DNA of 64,000 nt from Hybos culiciformis (taxonomy: Eukaryota > Arthropoda > Insecta > Diptera > Hybotidae). A program made the translations under genes and the position numbers. The stretch lies in contig CAXFZM010000277.1 in the NCBI GenBank assembly GCA_964007475.1, positions 170,290 through 234,289 on the forward strand, read 5' to 3'. Below are positions 32,973 to 45,745 of this stretch, in pieces. Position 1 is the first letter of the stretch. Every line of letters begins with the position of its first letter. The notes under the pieces are model-generated. The model searched no databases, had not been told where the DNA came from, and worked only from the letters and a program-made list of their open reading frames with translations.

Positions 32973-33825
32973 CTAGTTGAACGAGAAACAATGCTCTTTT
33001 TTTAAATTTTTACTACATCCAGGCTCTAATGTCTGGTAAATATTTGAAATGTTGTTTTTGTATAGTAATTTACGTTTTTTGTATATTTTACAACTATCTA
33101 TTGAATTAAAGATTAGTTGAGGTATTTTAAATTTACCCTCATAAATTACGATTTTTTCGTTTTTATCAAAATTTTTTTCTCTATTTGGAATGTTGTTTTT
33201 TTTAGTGAAATTATTATTTTGGGATTTTTTATTTGACATTGATCTTGTCGTAACACATACTTTATTTTCTTTTTGCAAATCTTTAAGATCGTCGATTGAG
33301 ATACGGGATAGGGCATCAGCCACCACGTTATATTTTCCTTGAATATATTCTACTGTAAAATTATATTCTTCGCATTCTAGTTAATTTTGAAGATGGGTTT
33401 TTTAAAGAAAATAAATAAATTAAGGGTTTAAGATCAGATCTAATTGTAAATTTTGTTCCGTAAATGTAAGGTCTATAGTGTAAAATTGCGAAGTGTATTG
33501 CAGCCAATTCTTTTTCTATTGTCGATTTATTCATTTCACCTTTCGTGAAACTACGTGAAGAATATGAAATTGGTAAATCGTTGCCATTGATCTCCTGACT
33601 TAGGGTGGATCCTATTCCCAAGTTAGAAGCGTCAACAGTAATGATAAAAGGTTTTGAGAAATTTGGATAATTTAAGATTGGAGGATTAATTAAACAATTT
33701 TTTAAAATTTCAAAAGATTTTTGACACTCTTGTGTCCAAGAAAAATTTACTTTAAGTCTAGTCATATTATTTAAGGGTTTTGCTATGGATGCGAAATTTG
33801 GTATGAATTTTCGGTAATAGTTCAT
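32973..33825 (-). pseudogene. Gypsy RNase H and linker
   Basis: 33361-33825 begins MNYYRKFIPNFASIAKPLNN (end of the RT thumb), then FIITVDASNLGIGSTLSQ (first RNase H Asp), STIEKELAAIHFAI (Glu) and FTIRSDLKPLIYLF (Asp). The tail of the domain continues after a frame break with VADALSRIS in 32973-33326, followed by a Lys/Asn-rich linker to integrase. Confidence 0.85.
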
Positions 33826-35320
33826 AAATGCAACAAATCGTTTGGTAGCGTCTTTATCTTTTGGTACAGGATAATTTCTAACTGTATCTATTTTGCTACT
33901 ATCTGGGTAGATACCTCGATCGGTACATTTATGTCCTAGGTATGTGACTTCATTTTTAAAAAATAAACATTTTTCAGAATTCAGTTTAAGGTTAAATTTT
34001 TTACAAACTTCGAAGATTGATTTAAGATTTTTAAGGTAATGTTCGCCTGAACAGCCAATACATATGATATCGTCAATATATAGAAAACATTGTAACGGTG
34101 TAAGACCGGAGAACGCTAACGCAATCAGTCTTGAAAATGAGTTAGGTGATACACTTAAACCGAATGGAAGAACTTTCCATCTAAACGAACCTTTGTCTGT
34201 GCTAAAAGATGTTATGTCTCGCGAGTTTTCATTAAGTGGAACTTGATGAAATCCAGAGTAAAGGTCGAGTACAGTAAAAAATTTTGATCTGCCTAAATTG
34301 TCTAATATGTCTTCTATTCTTGGCAGTGGATATTTATCTGCAATTCGTTTTTTATTTACTAGACGGTAATCTATGCATAATCTCTATTTTTTATCTGAAC
34401 CTTTCTTAGGCACTAAAATGATAGGGCTGTTAAAATTAGATTGACTTGGTTCAATAAGATCATTTTTTAACAATTTATTAACTTGATCGTCGATTTCCTG
34501 TTTTTGGGAATATGGAAGCCTATAATTCTTTACATATACCGGAGTATTGTTATCTATTCTTAAATTTTGTGTATAGAAATTGTTTGTTGTCATTTTATCA
34601 TCTTTCATATGGAAAATATTACTATATTGTTCACATAAATTTAATAATTTTTCTTGGTATTGCGGTTTGGTATTTTTAGATATTATTTGAAGCAATTCTT
34701 TTGTTCTATTTTGATTTTTATTTGTGTCAATTCTTAGGATGTTAAAATTTGAAAGAGGTTCTGATTTAAGTGAAGTGTTTTTAGGAATTATTCGAATTTT
34801 ATCTGATAAATTTAAAACTTTGATTAGAGGAGTTTTTGAAGAAACTATCGTACGTGGAATGAAAATATCAGGTGCGATTTCTTGATCAAGCACCACACAA
34901 GGAGAATCATTTGGAAGAATAGAAGTACGAATGACTTCACATCTAGAAGGTAAAACAATTGAATTTTCACTAGGGTTTTCTAAAATTGGAATTGAAAAAG
35001 AATAAGAATTATTGTTGAGTGTTAATTGCATAGAATCATAATTTATTTGACACTTATATAATTTGAGAAAGTCTTTGCCTAAAATACCATCCGAAGGGAT
35101 ATTAAATTCGTCTGGAACTACGTGTAGTAAACAAGATAAAATTGTATGTTTAAAATGAAAGTTGACGTTGATTGTACCTAAACTTTCTATAGAATTTTGC
35201 GTAATTCCCAAAATGCTTATAATATTGTTAGAATTTAAATTATTTTTTAAGTTAAAATTTGAATCAATTGATGAAATTTTTATTAGCGAAATATCTGCTT
35301 GAGTATCGACTAAAAATGTT
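33826..35320 (-). pseudogene. Gypsy protease and reverse transcriptase
   Basis: The protease active site reads VDTQADISL near 35290-35315, so Gln stands where Gly is most usual; DGILGKDFL closes the domain at about 35075. RT begins with VYVKNYRLPYSQKQEIDDQV and FNSPIILVPKKG (34384-34560). The catalytic YIDD box is at about 34063-34074, in the shifted frame that fills 33826-34383. Confidence 0.8.
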
Positions 35321-35634
35321 CAGCCTTGAAAATTTAATTTAGAATTTAAAATAATGAAATCAGAGAAATTTGGATTTACGTTAAAAACACTTTTTGTAGT
35401 TAGATTTAGTATTTAAATTTGGATAATAATTAGGAAAATTTTTATTTTCTTTTGAAAAATTTGTATTTAGCATAGCATTTGGTCTTAAATTAGAATTATA
35501 AAAAATTTTTGTTGTATTCGAGTTTGAATGTGAGTTAGTATTATACGAGTTTGAATGTGAACTAGGATAAATGTAATGTGTATTAAAATTAGCGTTATTA
35601 TTTAATTTTGATGTAAACGCATTTGATCTTGTTC

Positions 35635-35985
35635 CTTATATTGTAGTCCCCTTAAAATAATTGAGGAATGGTATAACAGTTTAATAATTTTATAATATAA
35701 AATAATAACCATTATTTTTTTTTTAAAATTATATTGTGGTCCCCTTAAAATAATTGAGGAATGGTTACCTTATATTGTAGTCCCCTTAAAATAATTGAGG
35801 AATGGTTACCTTATATTGTAGTCCTCTTAAAATAATTGAGGAGTGGTTACCTTGTATTGAAGTTCCCTAAAAATTTGAGAAGTGGTTGCTATATTGAAAT
35901 TCTCTAAAAATATGAGGAGTGGTTACCTTATGTTGAAATTCCCTAAAAATTTGAGGAGTGGTTACTTTATGTTGTGTATGCAAAA
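35635..35985. repeat. 41-bp minisatellite, ~7 copies
   Basis: TTATATTGTAGTCCCCTTAA followed by AATAATTGAGGAATGGTTACC repeats with a 41-bp period (for example GGTTACC at 35763 and 35804) and degenerates towards the right. It adjoins the 5' end of the gypsy element. Confidence 0.85.
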
Positions 35986-37120
35986 TTAGATCCGGTTATT
36001 ATTGGAAGTTATTCATACGTCAGAGAAAACAAAGATGTCAAATAATTAAGCAAAATTATGTTAAACCATTTTTAATTACGCAAGTTGAAATCAAAAGTAA
36101 AATCATGTAGTAACATGTAATAAGTAATAATATCTCTTATTATTATAAATTTATTTAAAAAATTTTTACGAAGAAAAAAAAATTAGAAGAAATCAATTCA
36201 AAGTAAATGATGTAATATTTATTTGTAAAATATTTATGTGTAATAATGAGTTCAAAGTAAATGATGTAATTTTTATTTCTAGAACATTTATATGTAAGAA
36301 AATCTTTTTTTTTTTGTTTTAATTATTTATATAATATTTAATGTTTAATAATTGTAGAATAGTATAGTATAATTTTTTATAAAAATATTTGAAACAGTGT
36401 ACATCCAATTAAAATTTAAAAAGTTTGATTTGAATTTAAAATTGAAAAATTTTAAAATTATTTACTTAATTTGAAAAATAAAAATTGTTTATGTAAAAAT
36501 TTGGATCTACATTGTTTCTATTTAGTTTTATTTTATTTAAATTTAAAATTTAGTAAAAATATATTTAAAAAAAATTAATTTATTTGTATATAAAAAAAAA
36601 TTATTAATTTAGTGAAGTACTTGTTGTTGATCTTTATGCTGATGTTGTTTCTGTTGTTGTTGTTTCGTTGACTGCTTTGCTGTTGCTGTTGATGAATGTA
36701 ATTTTCGGAGCTGCTGCTGCTGTTGTCATTGCTGCTGCTCATAAAACAGCTGTTGTTGTAATAAATTTTCATTTTATTTTTTTTTATTTATATTATTATT
36801 TTTCTATGTAGTGGAGTTCGGAAAGAATTTTAGCATAATTCGATTCGCTTTTTGATTTTGATATAGGTATTTTATTATGATTTATTTTTGTTTTTAAATG
36901 TAGGAATTTTCAATATTATTTTTTTTGACGAGAAAAGAAAATTTTTTGTCCCAAAAAAAAAATTGTGTTGTTTAATTGTTTTTTTTTTTGTTAAAATTAT
37001 TTTTTTTTTTTAAATATTTTATGAATTTTTTTTTTTTGTGAATTTTTATTTATTTTTCATAATGTCAAAAAAAATTTTTTATTATTTATTTTTGTATAAA
37101 TGTTTGTTTTCAAGTTCACT
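35986..37120. other. AT-rich stretch with a Gln/Ser/Asn-coding low-complexity segment
   Basis: At 36610-36765 CTG/TTG-type triplets read on the minus strand as runs of Ser, Gln and Asn (for example IHQQQQQSSQRNNNN). It could be a coding simple repeat of an unseen gene but has no supporting motif. Elsewhere I see nothing. Confidence 0.35.
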
Positions 37121-37212
37121 TTTTAAGTTACCTTTTTTTTTTTTTTAAGTTCACTTTTGATGTTTTAAGTTCACTTTTTTTTTTTAAGTTCACTTTTTAA
37201 GTTCACTTTTTT
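37121..37212. repeat. TTTAAGTTCACTTTT simple tandem repeat
   Basis: About five copies of AAGTTCACTTTT are separated by T runs of variable length. Confidence 0.75.
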
Positions 37213-37494
37213 TTTATTTCAGTGGTTTTCAAACCATTTTTTTTTTGTTTGGTTTATTTTAAAAAATGTCTGCTATTGGCGAGAAAAAATAATTGTGTTT
37301 TTTATTTCTTTGTTTTTTCTTTTGTCATTACAATGACTGTAAATTATGACTTTGAAAAAATTTCAAAGTTATTTGAAATTTATGGAATTATAAAATTTTC
37401 CAAAATTTTTTTTTTTTTTTTTAATTTTTTTCACTTTTATTTAATTCTATAGTTAATAATTTTATTTCAGCTTATTTTAGAGTAAGTATGGGTA

Positions 37495-37905
37495 AGTTAA
37501 ATTAAAAAAAATATTAAAAACTAAACCACTCAACCGATTGTTTCGAAATTTACACCGTCTCTTTGTCTCGGGATCGTTATAGGCTATTTTAAATTTGAAT
37601 GGCACCCTACCCAGAAATCCCTCTGCAAAAGTTCCTTCGATTTCATTCAAATTTGATTCATAAAAAGAGGAAATGGATAAAAACACAAATTTGGTTTGGT
37701 TTGGAAACCTGTTTAAGGGGAGGATATCATTCAATTTCATACAACTTAAGTGTTGAATAAGTAGAAATGATAAATATTAATTCTTAGATATTTTCCCAAA
37801 TTTATAAAATAACTAGCTCTTATAATTGTTCATCAATCTGACAACAAAAATTTCACTTAAAACGTGTGTTCCACAACAACGTGTGTGCGGGTACAGCTAG
37901 TATTA
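37495..37905 (-). mobile_element. Remnant of a dispersed repeat ending ACAGCTAGT
   Basis: The words AACCACTCAACCGATTG and TTCGAAATTTACACCG, followed far to the right by GTGTGCGGGTACAGCTAGTA, resemble the tail of repeats that are abundant in insects. CTAGT at the end would fit a Helitron 3' terminus, but no convincing hairpin precedes it. The 87-codon frame here is probably not a gene. Confidence 0.4.
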
Positions 37906-38058
37906 TTTATAAAAATCAATATATGATGACAGCAGATCATCTATTTTGTAACCATCTTCTGTAATGCATAATAGCTTTGAAGCGACTGTCATGTTTCCAA
38001 ATCTTATATGAAACGATGTAGTACCAAAACTCCAAAGATTTATCTCAGAAAATTTATA

Positions 38059-38952
38059 CACAGAAAAAAATAAATTAGAATAATTGACTAAACATAATTA
38101 AATGAATCAGATTTCTTTAATTTAACTAATGTTTTAAACAAATTAATTACTTGAATAGTTGAAAAAAAATTCAAAACTGACTGATTTTTCTAATGAAAAT
38201 TCATTGATTTGAGTTTTAAAATACAAATAATTAATTGAAAGAATTATTAAATTCAATAGATGTTTTTAAGAATTCATTTATTTGAAATATTAAAACAAAT
38301 TTGTTAAAATGAAAATTAAGGTAAATTTTAAAATTATCTAAACATTATGTGATTCAGCCAATTTAATTATTGGATTTGAAATAAATATTTCAATATATCA
38401 ACTACAAAAATAGTAGAATTGTACAATAACATTCTTTGACAATTGTAGAAAGTTTTCATAGAAACCGATTTTATATTGTCTATTAATACATTGTTGTATA
38501 TCACTGACATAGCTCAGTGGAAGAATTCATAACATTGAACAAAACGGTTAAGCAACGCGTCGTTGTGATAGAACTTAGATGGTTGACCGACCAAAAAAGC
38601 TAAAAAAAAAAAAGCAATGTCTCGTAGTGATAGTACTTAGATGTGTGACCAACCAAAAAAGTTAAAAAAAAAAAAGAAAAAAAAAAAAAAAAAGAAAAAA
38701 AAAACCAAAAAAGTTAAAAAAAAAAAATTAAAAAAAAATCAAAAAAAACATTTGAGTTGTTTTTTGTATTTGAGGGGTCAAAAACGGATAATGCAAATTA
38801 GATATTTCATTTAAATTAGTAAATGAATCAAATAATTACTATTTGTAGCATTGCTGGCGCAATTAAACAGTTTAAATGGCTAAAATTCAATCACAAACAT
38901 TAGATGATTTTATTTGAAGTTTAGATAAAAAGGCTACTCTTTTTTTTCTGTG
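38059..38952. mobile_element. ~890-bp TIR element with CACAGAAAAAAA ends
   Basis: CACAGAAAAAAA at the left is mirrored by TTTTTTTCTGTG at the right, with TA on both sides (38057-38058, 38953-38954), which fits a Tc1/mariner-type target. Inside lie a box A-like TAGCTCAGTGG (38512) without a clear box B, and A-rich runs with repeated CCAAAAAAG words. Confidence 0.55.
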
Positions 38953-39146
38953 TAAGAATAAATAAGATTCTGAAAATAAATTATCAAAAAAAATGTATTT
39001 GATTTTGTTTTTGAGATTTGTTTTTAATTATTCATGGGATTTCATACTTCCATGTAGAATTAATAGTATTAAAATGATCACCAAAATTGGTCAATAAAAA
39101 TAAAATTTTTTGTTTAACAAAATTAAGAATTTTTATTTTCGTGATT

Positions 39147-39434
39147 TCAAGTATGTATTAAATCTAAAAAAAAATTATATTTAATTTTTCCAATTCCTAT
39201 TAAATGAATTCCCTTTTTTTTATAGTTGACAATGTGAAAACCTTGATCATTGATTGCAATTAAAATAGTTTCCGGAATATTTGAATGATTTGTTTGTTTG
39301 ACTTCAAAAAATGTTGCTCCAAACATTTCTTTTTTACTCATTTCCTGAATAAATTTTCTCTTCAAGTCATCTATCTCGTTAATTTTCTTTAAAGTTTTAA
39401 ATTGAATTGAAACAGATTTTTTTAAAGTACTACA
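39147..39434 (-). pseudogene. FERM-domain exon of MyTH4-FERM myosin type, isolated
   Basis: On the minus strand the reading KKINEIDDLKRKFIQEMSKK, FGATFFEVKQTNHSNIPETI and LIAINDQGFHIVN resembles the start of the third lobe of a FERM domain as in myosin VIIa/XV. The pattern FG-x-x-FFEVKQ followed by P-x-x-LLIAIN is characteristic. TGTAG at about 39434 may be the acceptor. The frame ends at a TGA at 39147 without an obvious donor and the last ~20 residues look diverged. No neighbouring exon was seen, so it is either an isolated exon or a pseudogene fragment. Confidence 0.45.
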
Positions 39435-39812
39435 CCGAAAAAATTATCCTACTCGTAGTTAGTATAAAGTGACGTAGGGATATTCGTTTTCTTGTGGCTA
39501 GGATAAAAAATCTCATTGGAAAACCAGAGTGGTACTGGTTATGTGCTTTCAATTTTTAATAAACTTATAATAATTAAAGTAAATACTTGTCATGAATCTA
39601 TAATGACATTATACTCATACATAAATGTACTTATTTTGAGTACATTATATTTATTTTTGTGTTTATTATTGTTTAGAAACTAGGATAATATTCTTAATGC
39701 AAGGTCAAAGTTTACCAGTCACAAGCTTTTTGCCCAACGATGTACTTATTAATAAACGAAGTTTTCTTACAAGAAGAATGAAATTTTCATTCGTTCCTAG
39801 TATCGTATATAA

Positions 39813-40284
39813 CAGCGTTTCTCAACCTTTCTACTATTGCGACCTATAAAATATGAATACAAAATAACACGACCCTCAATGTGAAAAATAACGCGACGAA
39901 ATCTGAAAAATTTAATGACAAGCTAGAAAGACACCTTTAAAATGTTTTATTTATTAGCTGAGAGGTGTTGTATTGCTTTATTTATTTTTATTTTAACGAC
40001 TTATAATATGTTGTTGACACATTCATTTGTTAATTAATTTGTTTTCGTTCGATTTGTTTAAATCGAATGAATTTTAAAAGCTGTTTTATTATTATCAATC
40101 TAAAAACAGAGCAATCTGTTAGAAAATAGATGTATCTATTAATTCTTCTTACATAATCAAAATATTTTATTATTTATGAAAAAATATATGTAGCATTTGT
40201 AATAGAATTTTCCCATTAAAACGACCCATTCAAAATCTTTCGGGACCCAAATTCGGGTCGCGACCCTAAGGTTGAGAAACACTG
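39813..40284. mobile_element. 472-bp hAT-type MITE with 8-bp target duplication
   Basis: CAGCGTTTCTCAACCTTTCT at the left and AAGGTTGAGAAACACTG at the right are inverted repeats, and GTATATAA is duplicated on both sides (39805-39812, 40285-40292). The CAGNGTTTCTCAACC terminus is a well-known hAT signature. Confidence 0.92.
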
Positions 40285-40292
40285 GTATATAA

Positions 40293-41486
40293 TACACTTT
40301 TTTATAGGAACTATGGAAAGTCCATTCTTTTTGAAAAATAACTTCGTTTCTAATAAGTACCTTTATACGATGTATCCTTCTTATTTCGGTATCCGCTATG
40401 AAATGAATAAAAAAATATTTAATTTTATATAATATTATATATACAAAAATTAATATATTGTAGAAATAATAATAACATTAAACATTCTTCGAATGGCAAT
40501 AACTAAATGTGGCTTTAATATTGTTATTATAAATGAGAATTTTAACATATATTTATTATAACTTAGGCTTTTTTTAAATTAAGCTTAAGAAAATCTGAAG
40601 CGTTCGGCGGAAAGAGCAACAAACCTAAAAAAAAGTTTTAAAATAAAAAAATTAAAATTTAATATAAATATGTATTTAATAAACTAATTTATTTATTCTT
40701 TAGTCTTGTTCAACAAAATTTAAATTAGATTATATAGATAGAATAATTTTTTGTATTCACAAATTTATAATTTAAAGCACATTAATTTATTTTATTGAAT
40801 ATAAGCTTTTAAAAAGAAAACAAAAATAAAGAAAACGTTTTTCAAATGAAAAGAAAGTTTGAAAATTTATCAACATTACAAAACAATTTTTAATAACTTA
40901 CTTACATATAAAGTGATATAAAGTGATAAAAATAATCTTCAAATCAAAATCAGTGTCAAATACTTGTTCAAAGTATTTTTCATTAAGATTTAAAAGTCTT
41001 AAAACTACAATTCTTACATGCTATACTGGTTAATTTCTATTATTACTACATTGATATTTTAATACTGTTTCATTTAGGTTTATTATTAATTTTACATGAT
41101 AACAATTTACATTGGATAACTTTAAGTGTTACTAAATTGACATTTGTCAAATTACAAATGATTTTAACATAATTATTTAAATTATATTCATATTTTTTTT
41201 TTGGAATATCCATTTGATTTACTTCTGTTTCAGTAACAGCAAAATTTTTTTTAATTTGGTTGATCGAATGGATTTCATTAATTTCTTTTTCATGATTTAG
41301 ATTTTTAGAATGTGTGATCTTCTAAAAGATATTTTGGATGTGTATTGTCACAGGCAAGACAGGGTGTTTTAAACAAATTTGAATATGGGAAAAATATAAT
41401 TTTAAATAGGGAAAAAAAATATTACATTTATTTAAAAAAAATTACTTATTTTGATTTTCGTTGATCCAGATAAAAGAACACTCCTT
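40293..41486. other. AT-rich stretch, no gene
   Basis: Nothing beyond random short frames and A/T runs was recognised. Confidence 0.5.
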
Positions 41487-41965
41487 CACAGTAAAAAAAA
41501 AAAGGTCTTTTTTACTATTCAAGGTGTAGCCGGCGGGTACGTGGGAATTTTTTAAAATTATTAAAATTAAAGTTAATTTAAAATAGTGTAAAAAGCAAAC
41601 GAAAAAAATGCACATTTGACAATATAGTTGTTAATTATTACTTCAATTTGTACAAAATTGTACAATTATTTATTAAGAGTTACCAAAAATAGATTAGAAC
41701 AGGAAAATGAAATGTGTAAAATGTGTTTTACGCTTTTTCAGTTTTAAATTAGATAAAAAAATTAGTAAAATATATTAATAATGTTGTAATTATTTCCCTT
41801 ATTTTGGTAAAATAATTTTTAATCTAAATGAAAATTATTAATTACTAAAAATAGAAAAAAACGTTATAATTATAAATTAAAAACAACACGAAAATGTGTA
41901 AAACGAGTTTACACTTTTTTCGGTGTAGAAAAAAGGGTAAAAAACGCCCAATTTTTTTTACCGTG
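41487..41965. mobile_element. Possible TIR element with CACRGTAAAAAAA ends
   Basis: CACAGTAAAAAAA on the left is mirrored by TTTTTTTACCGTG on the right, with GGTGTAG words inside both ends. No target duplication was recognised. Confidence 0.45.
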
Positions 41966-43795
41966 TTGATACTTAAAATTATAGATAATTTTTTGAACAA
42001 AGAGCCAGAAATGTTGACTTTCTTCAGCATATTCCAAATTAAAGACCCCAACATTTTTAAAGCATACATCGATGGCTTCTATTGGGTCAGTCAGTCAAAT
42101 TTTTAACAATCATGCATGCCACAAAACTCTTAGATCTCCAATTAAAAATACTGTCGGTTGTATTGATATTTTATTACTCAAACAATCTGTTTTTCATTTT
42201 GCAAAGTTTGATCGTTTGACTCTAAAAATAAAAAAAACTTTTAAATATAGTGGAACGGATTTATTACATCTAAATGGGTTAAAAAATTGTTGAGAATTTC
42301 TGATGATTTCCTTTGTGAAGTTTTTTGTCTTGCGTTTTTGGAAAAGGTTGCAAATCAATTTAACTTTACGCCAGTCTTGAAAGAAAATTAAATATTAAAT
42401 ATGATACAGTAAAATTGAGTGGAAAAGCTTTCATATGTTCTTTGAATTTGGCCTAATGTAATAAAAACAATTTTTCTAAGATAATTAAGAAAATTGTTGG
42501 ATTTGATGTTTTTATAAGTTTTACATTTTACTGTTACACAGATTTATCTGTTTTAGTATCAATCATCGTTATATGTTAGATGGAAAATAAATAAAATTAC
42601 TTACTTTGATTGAATTCGGTGACATATTACTAAAAATTTTCTTGATTGTTTTATCATTTTTTTAAGTGACAATGATGTTTATTATTTTTACGGCAACGGT
42701 ATGAAAATTTTCAACGCTACCACTTTTTGGGTATAAAAGTATAAATCTTCCAATAACTGAAAAAAAATACAAAATTATGTTTATATGACTAAATATCCAC
42801 TTTATATAAATATATACCGTGCACAAACTTATTGCTCGAAAACTTGACAAATAATCTTAAAACTGTTTTTGAATGTATATTGTCATCTGAATAATTAAGA
42901 CCACCTCGTAGTTCAATTCTTTTTTAGTTGTAATTTTCTGAATTCTTAATACGCAATCAATCCCTCATTCTGATGACACTAAATACAAATTGTAAAATTA
43001 ATAATTAACATCTAAAAAATTAGAAAAAAAAAATTATAAGATCACAAATAATTTTTTTTTAATTTAATATAAAATAACAAAATGTTGTTGTTATGTAATT
43101 AATTATATATTTCGATTGGATCGTAGAATTAATACTAATTGCATTCTACATTCCATTCGAAATTGGACTTCAAATGAATTCCATTAAAAAATTATTTGTA
43201 AAAAAGCTTCTCTAATGTTTTTAAGTTCAAATCGAAATACGTAATAACTACCTGGTTGAAGTTTCGGATTCTAGCAATTCGACTCCCATGAAATTGAATT
43301 CTGTCGTTTAAATCAAAAAGGGTAAGTGATTACTAAAACATGCAAAAATAATAAGCTTAGCATTATCGTACAACATATTTAAATTTTTTTTTTTTTAACA
43401 CTAGTTCAAATGTTAATTTTAAAGAAAATAATATTAACAATATGCAAACCTGCGATTTACACACAGACGAATTTAACTTATTACAAACTAAAATAAAATC
43501 GGGAACTCAAGGAGAGAACTAGAAAAAAATATATTTAATATCTTGAATACATAATGTACATAATGTGCATAAAATCACAAAATTTCAATCTTTATTAAAC
43601 GATAAATTAGCAAAATTTAAATTGATAATGATTTTTGACTTTTAATAATGAAAAAGTTTTTTAATCTTGCGATAATTATTAATTATAACTCGATCGTGTA
43701 AATCAACAAAAATCATACTCTCCTTTACATTTGAGCTAAAAACTGTTGTTGTTGATTTTAGTCATTGGTAATTTCCACTCTACTGCAACTTTTTG
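41966..43795. other. AT-rich stretch; possible decayed coding sequence at its start
   Basis: Plus-strand frames at 42000-42390 give locally protein-like strings (NIFKAYIDGFYWVSQSNF; RISDDFLCEVFCLAFLEKVA) but in different frames with stops between, and I cannot assign a family. The rest shows no feature. Confidence 0.35.
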
Positions 43796-44480
43796 TTGGG
43801 GTAGAGGCGGTGCGCAAGCTTCCAAAATCGAAGACCGTTTTTAGAGATATGACCCTTCAAAGTTATCATGCTTAAGTACCGGTTGATTTTTCTTAATCTC
43901 GATTTGCCAAAAAAGGAACCCCTCAAAGTTTTCGTAGGCTACATGACATAACCGCGAAATAAAAAATTAAAGTGTCATAGATGCGAAAAAGGTCTTATAT
44001 TTAATTTAGTCATAACCGCGAAAATATGGCAAAAAATTGAAAAAATATATAGTTGTGCAGTTATAACAAAAATTTTGTTATAACCGCGAAATGATAAAAA
44101 TCGAAATTTGTGTTTCGCGGTTATAACAAAAATGTTTGTTATAACCGCGAAACTCATACAAATTCCAGTTTCGCGGTTGTGACAAAAAATTTTCGCGGTT
44201 ATGTCAACTCATCGTTTTCGTATACAATTTTCTATATTCTGAATAATGCGGTCTCAAAAATACAAGGGGAGCGCGTAGTTTGGGTTAGCGGAGTTTTCTC
44301 CCAAAAACCGTCTTAGATTTAACATCTGGGGGTTCACCTCATGAAAAAAGGGCAATTTGAGATTAAAAAGAATGAACCGGCACTAGATCCAAATGAAACC
44401 ATTGGAAGACTATGTCTCCGAACGGCACCAATAACGCCTTACCCCCGCACCCACTTTCAGCAAAATCAGGCGTATTAGCC
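43796..44480. repeat. Composite repeat with GCGGTTATAAC palindromes
   Basis: GGGGTAGAGGCGGTGCGC at the left links it to the family at 8937-9135. From 43948 to 44205 the word TAACCGCGAAA and its complement TTTCGCGGTTA occur about seven times in alternating orientation, forming several hairpins (for example TTTCGCGGTTATAACAAAAA opposite TTTGTTATAACCGCGAAA). No gene is seen. Confidence 0.7.
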
Positions 44481-44544
44481 GCTTAATGTTGGGGTAATGG
44501 AATATACGTACTTTTTTGGTCGAAAATCCAAATAGGTTACCAAT

Positions 44545-45696
44545 CATAGGCGCCCGCAGGATTTTTTCTAGCGGGGGGCAAGAAAATTTTTTTAAAAAGC
44601 TTATAAATATGTTTTTCTTCAACGATGAAAATAAAAAAAATGTGTTGAGAATTAAGTTACATGTATCTTATATGAATCTTTTCTTTTTAAAAGTAAAAAA
44701 TAACAAACATTAATTAACATTTTTAATAAACGAATTAACTTGCTGGATTAGATAATAAAAAACAAATAAAAAATAAATAATATGTAATACATATACAAAG
44801 AAAAAAAAGCAGATACCTTCCGTCTTCCGAATAGTTCCAAAACTTTCAGTAACTCGCCAATTAGAAGAAAAACAAAACCAACGAAGATATTTTAGACGTA
44901 GTTCATGCACGTATGAGACATAAAAAAGACACATTATATGAAACTTTATGAGGCGTATTATACTCAAACACGTAAATTGAACTTCTCCGTCGTAAAAGTT
45001 AAAAAAATAATCTTTTATATTTATACACCATAGATATTTCTACACCATAAATATTAAGAAATGCAATTGCTTTATTTTTTTGTAACTGAACAGTTATTTT
45101 TTTATTGTAACTGAACGATGATTTTCTTTTTAACGTCGCGTGGCGTAGATTCGTAAACTCGCGTGAACTACTTCGACAATGTCTCTATCATAAAAGTAAC
45201 CAGAAAAGAAATTCTTTTTTCATAAATGTGTTGCTCTTGACTAAGCGAAATATGAAAAAGGAATATCTGGAATTCCGTGCATTTAGAAATTCCAAAATTT
45301 ATAAATATTTTTGTATTTTTACCCGTGACTCAAAAATCGGAAAATATGAAAAAAAAATTGAATAATTTATTAAAACAATTTAAATACTGCATGACATAAA
45401 AATCTGAAAAAATTAAAATCTAAAATTTCTAATTTAAATGTTCTCAAAATTTCTTAGCGCATTAAAAAAGTGAAATTTAAGGGCAAGCGTTCTTATAAAA
45501 AAGTTATTGTGCGAGATAATAAGTTTTTTTTTTCGTTTGAAAAATGACAAACATTCTAATATTATTTAAATTAAAATCGGGTTTCTAATTTGTACGAGTT
45601 TAGTGTTTAGGTCTCATCGCTGATTAAGTTTTATTTTCTTCATCAAAGCCAGGGGGGGGCCAAGGCCCCCTTGCCACCCCCTTCCGGGCGCCTATG
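44545..45696. mobile_element. 1,152-bp hAT-type element with 8-bp target duplication
   Basis: CATAGGCGCCCGCAGGATTT at the left is mirrored by CCTTCCGGGCGCCTATG at the right, and TTACCAAT is duplicated (44537-44544, 45697-45704). Interior open frames are short with no hAT motif, so it is nonautonomous. Confidence 0.9.
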
Positions 45697-45745
45697 TTAC
45701 CAATACGCCTAGATATCTATGTCAATAATTAATTCCAGTGTCCAC

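Larger units (their letters stand above)
31105..35640 (-). mobile_element. Ty3/gypsy LTR retrotransposon, degraded, LTRs not found
   Basis: Pol domains follow the Ty3/gypsy order on the minus strand: protease, reverse transcriptase, RNase H, integrase. The frame is broken at several points and a hAT element is inserted in the integrase. Little of gag and no envelope gene were recognised. I could not find a pair of LTRs; instead minisatellites lie on both sides (30410-30945 and 35635-35985). It is an old, inactive copy. Confidence 0.85.

Noticed and set aside
31105..35640. Envelope gene or intact retrovirus-like element
   Set aside because: No frame with signal peptide or membrane anchor follows the integrase; the copy is broken by stops, frameshifts and a transposon.
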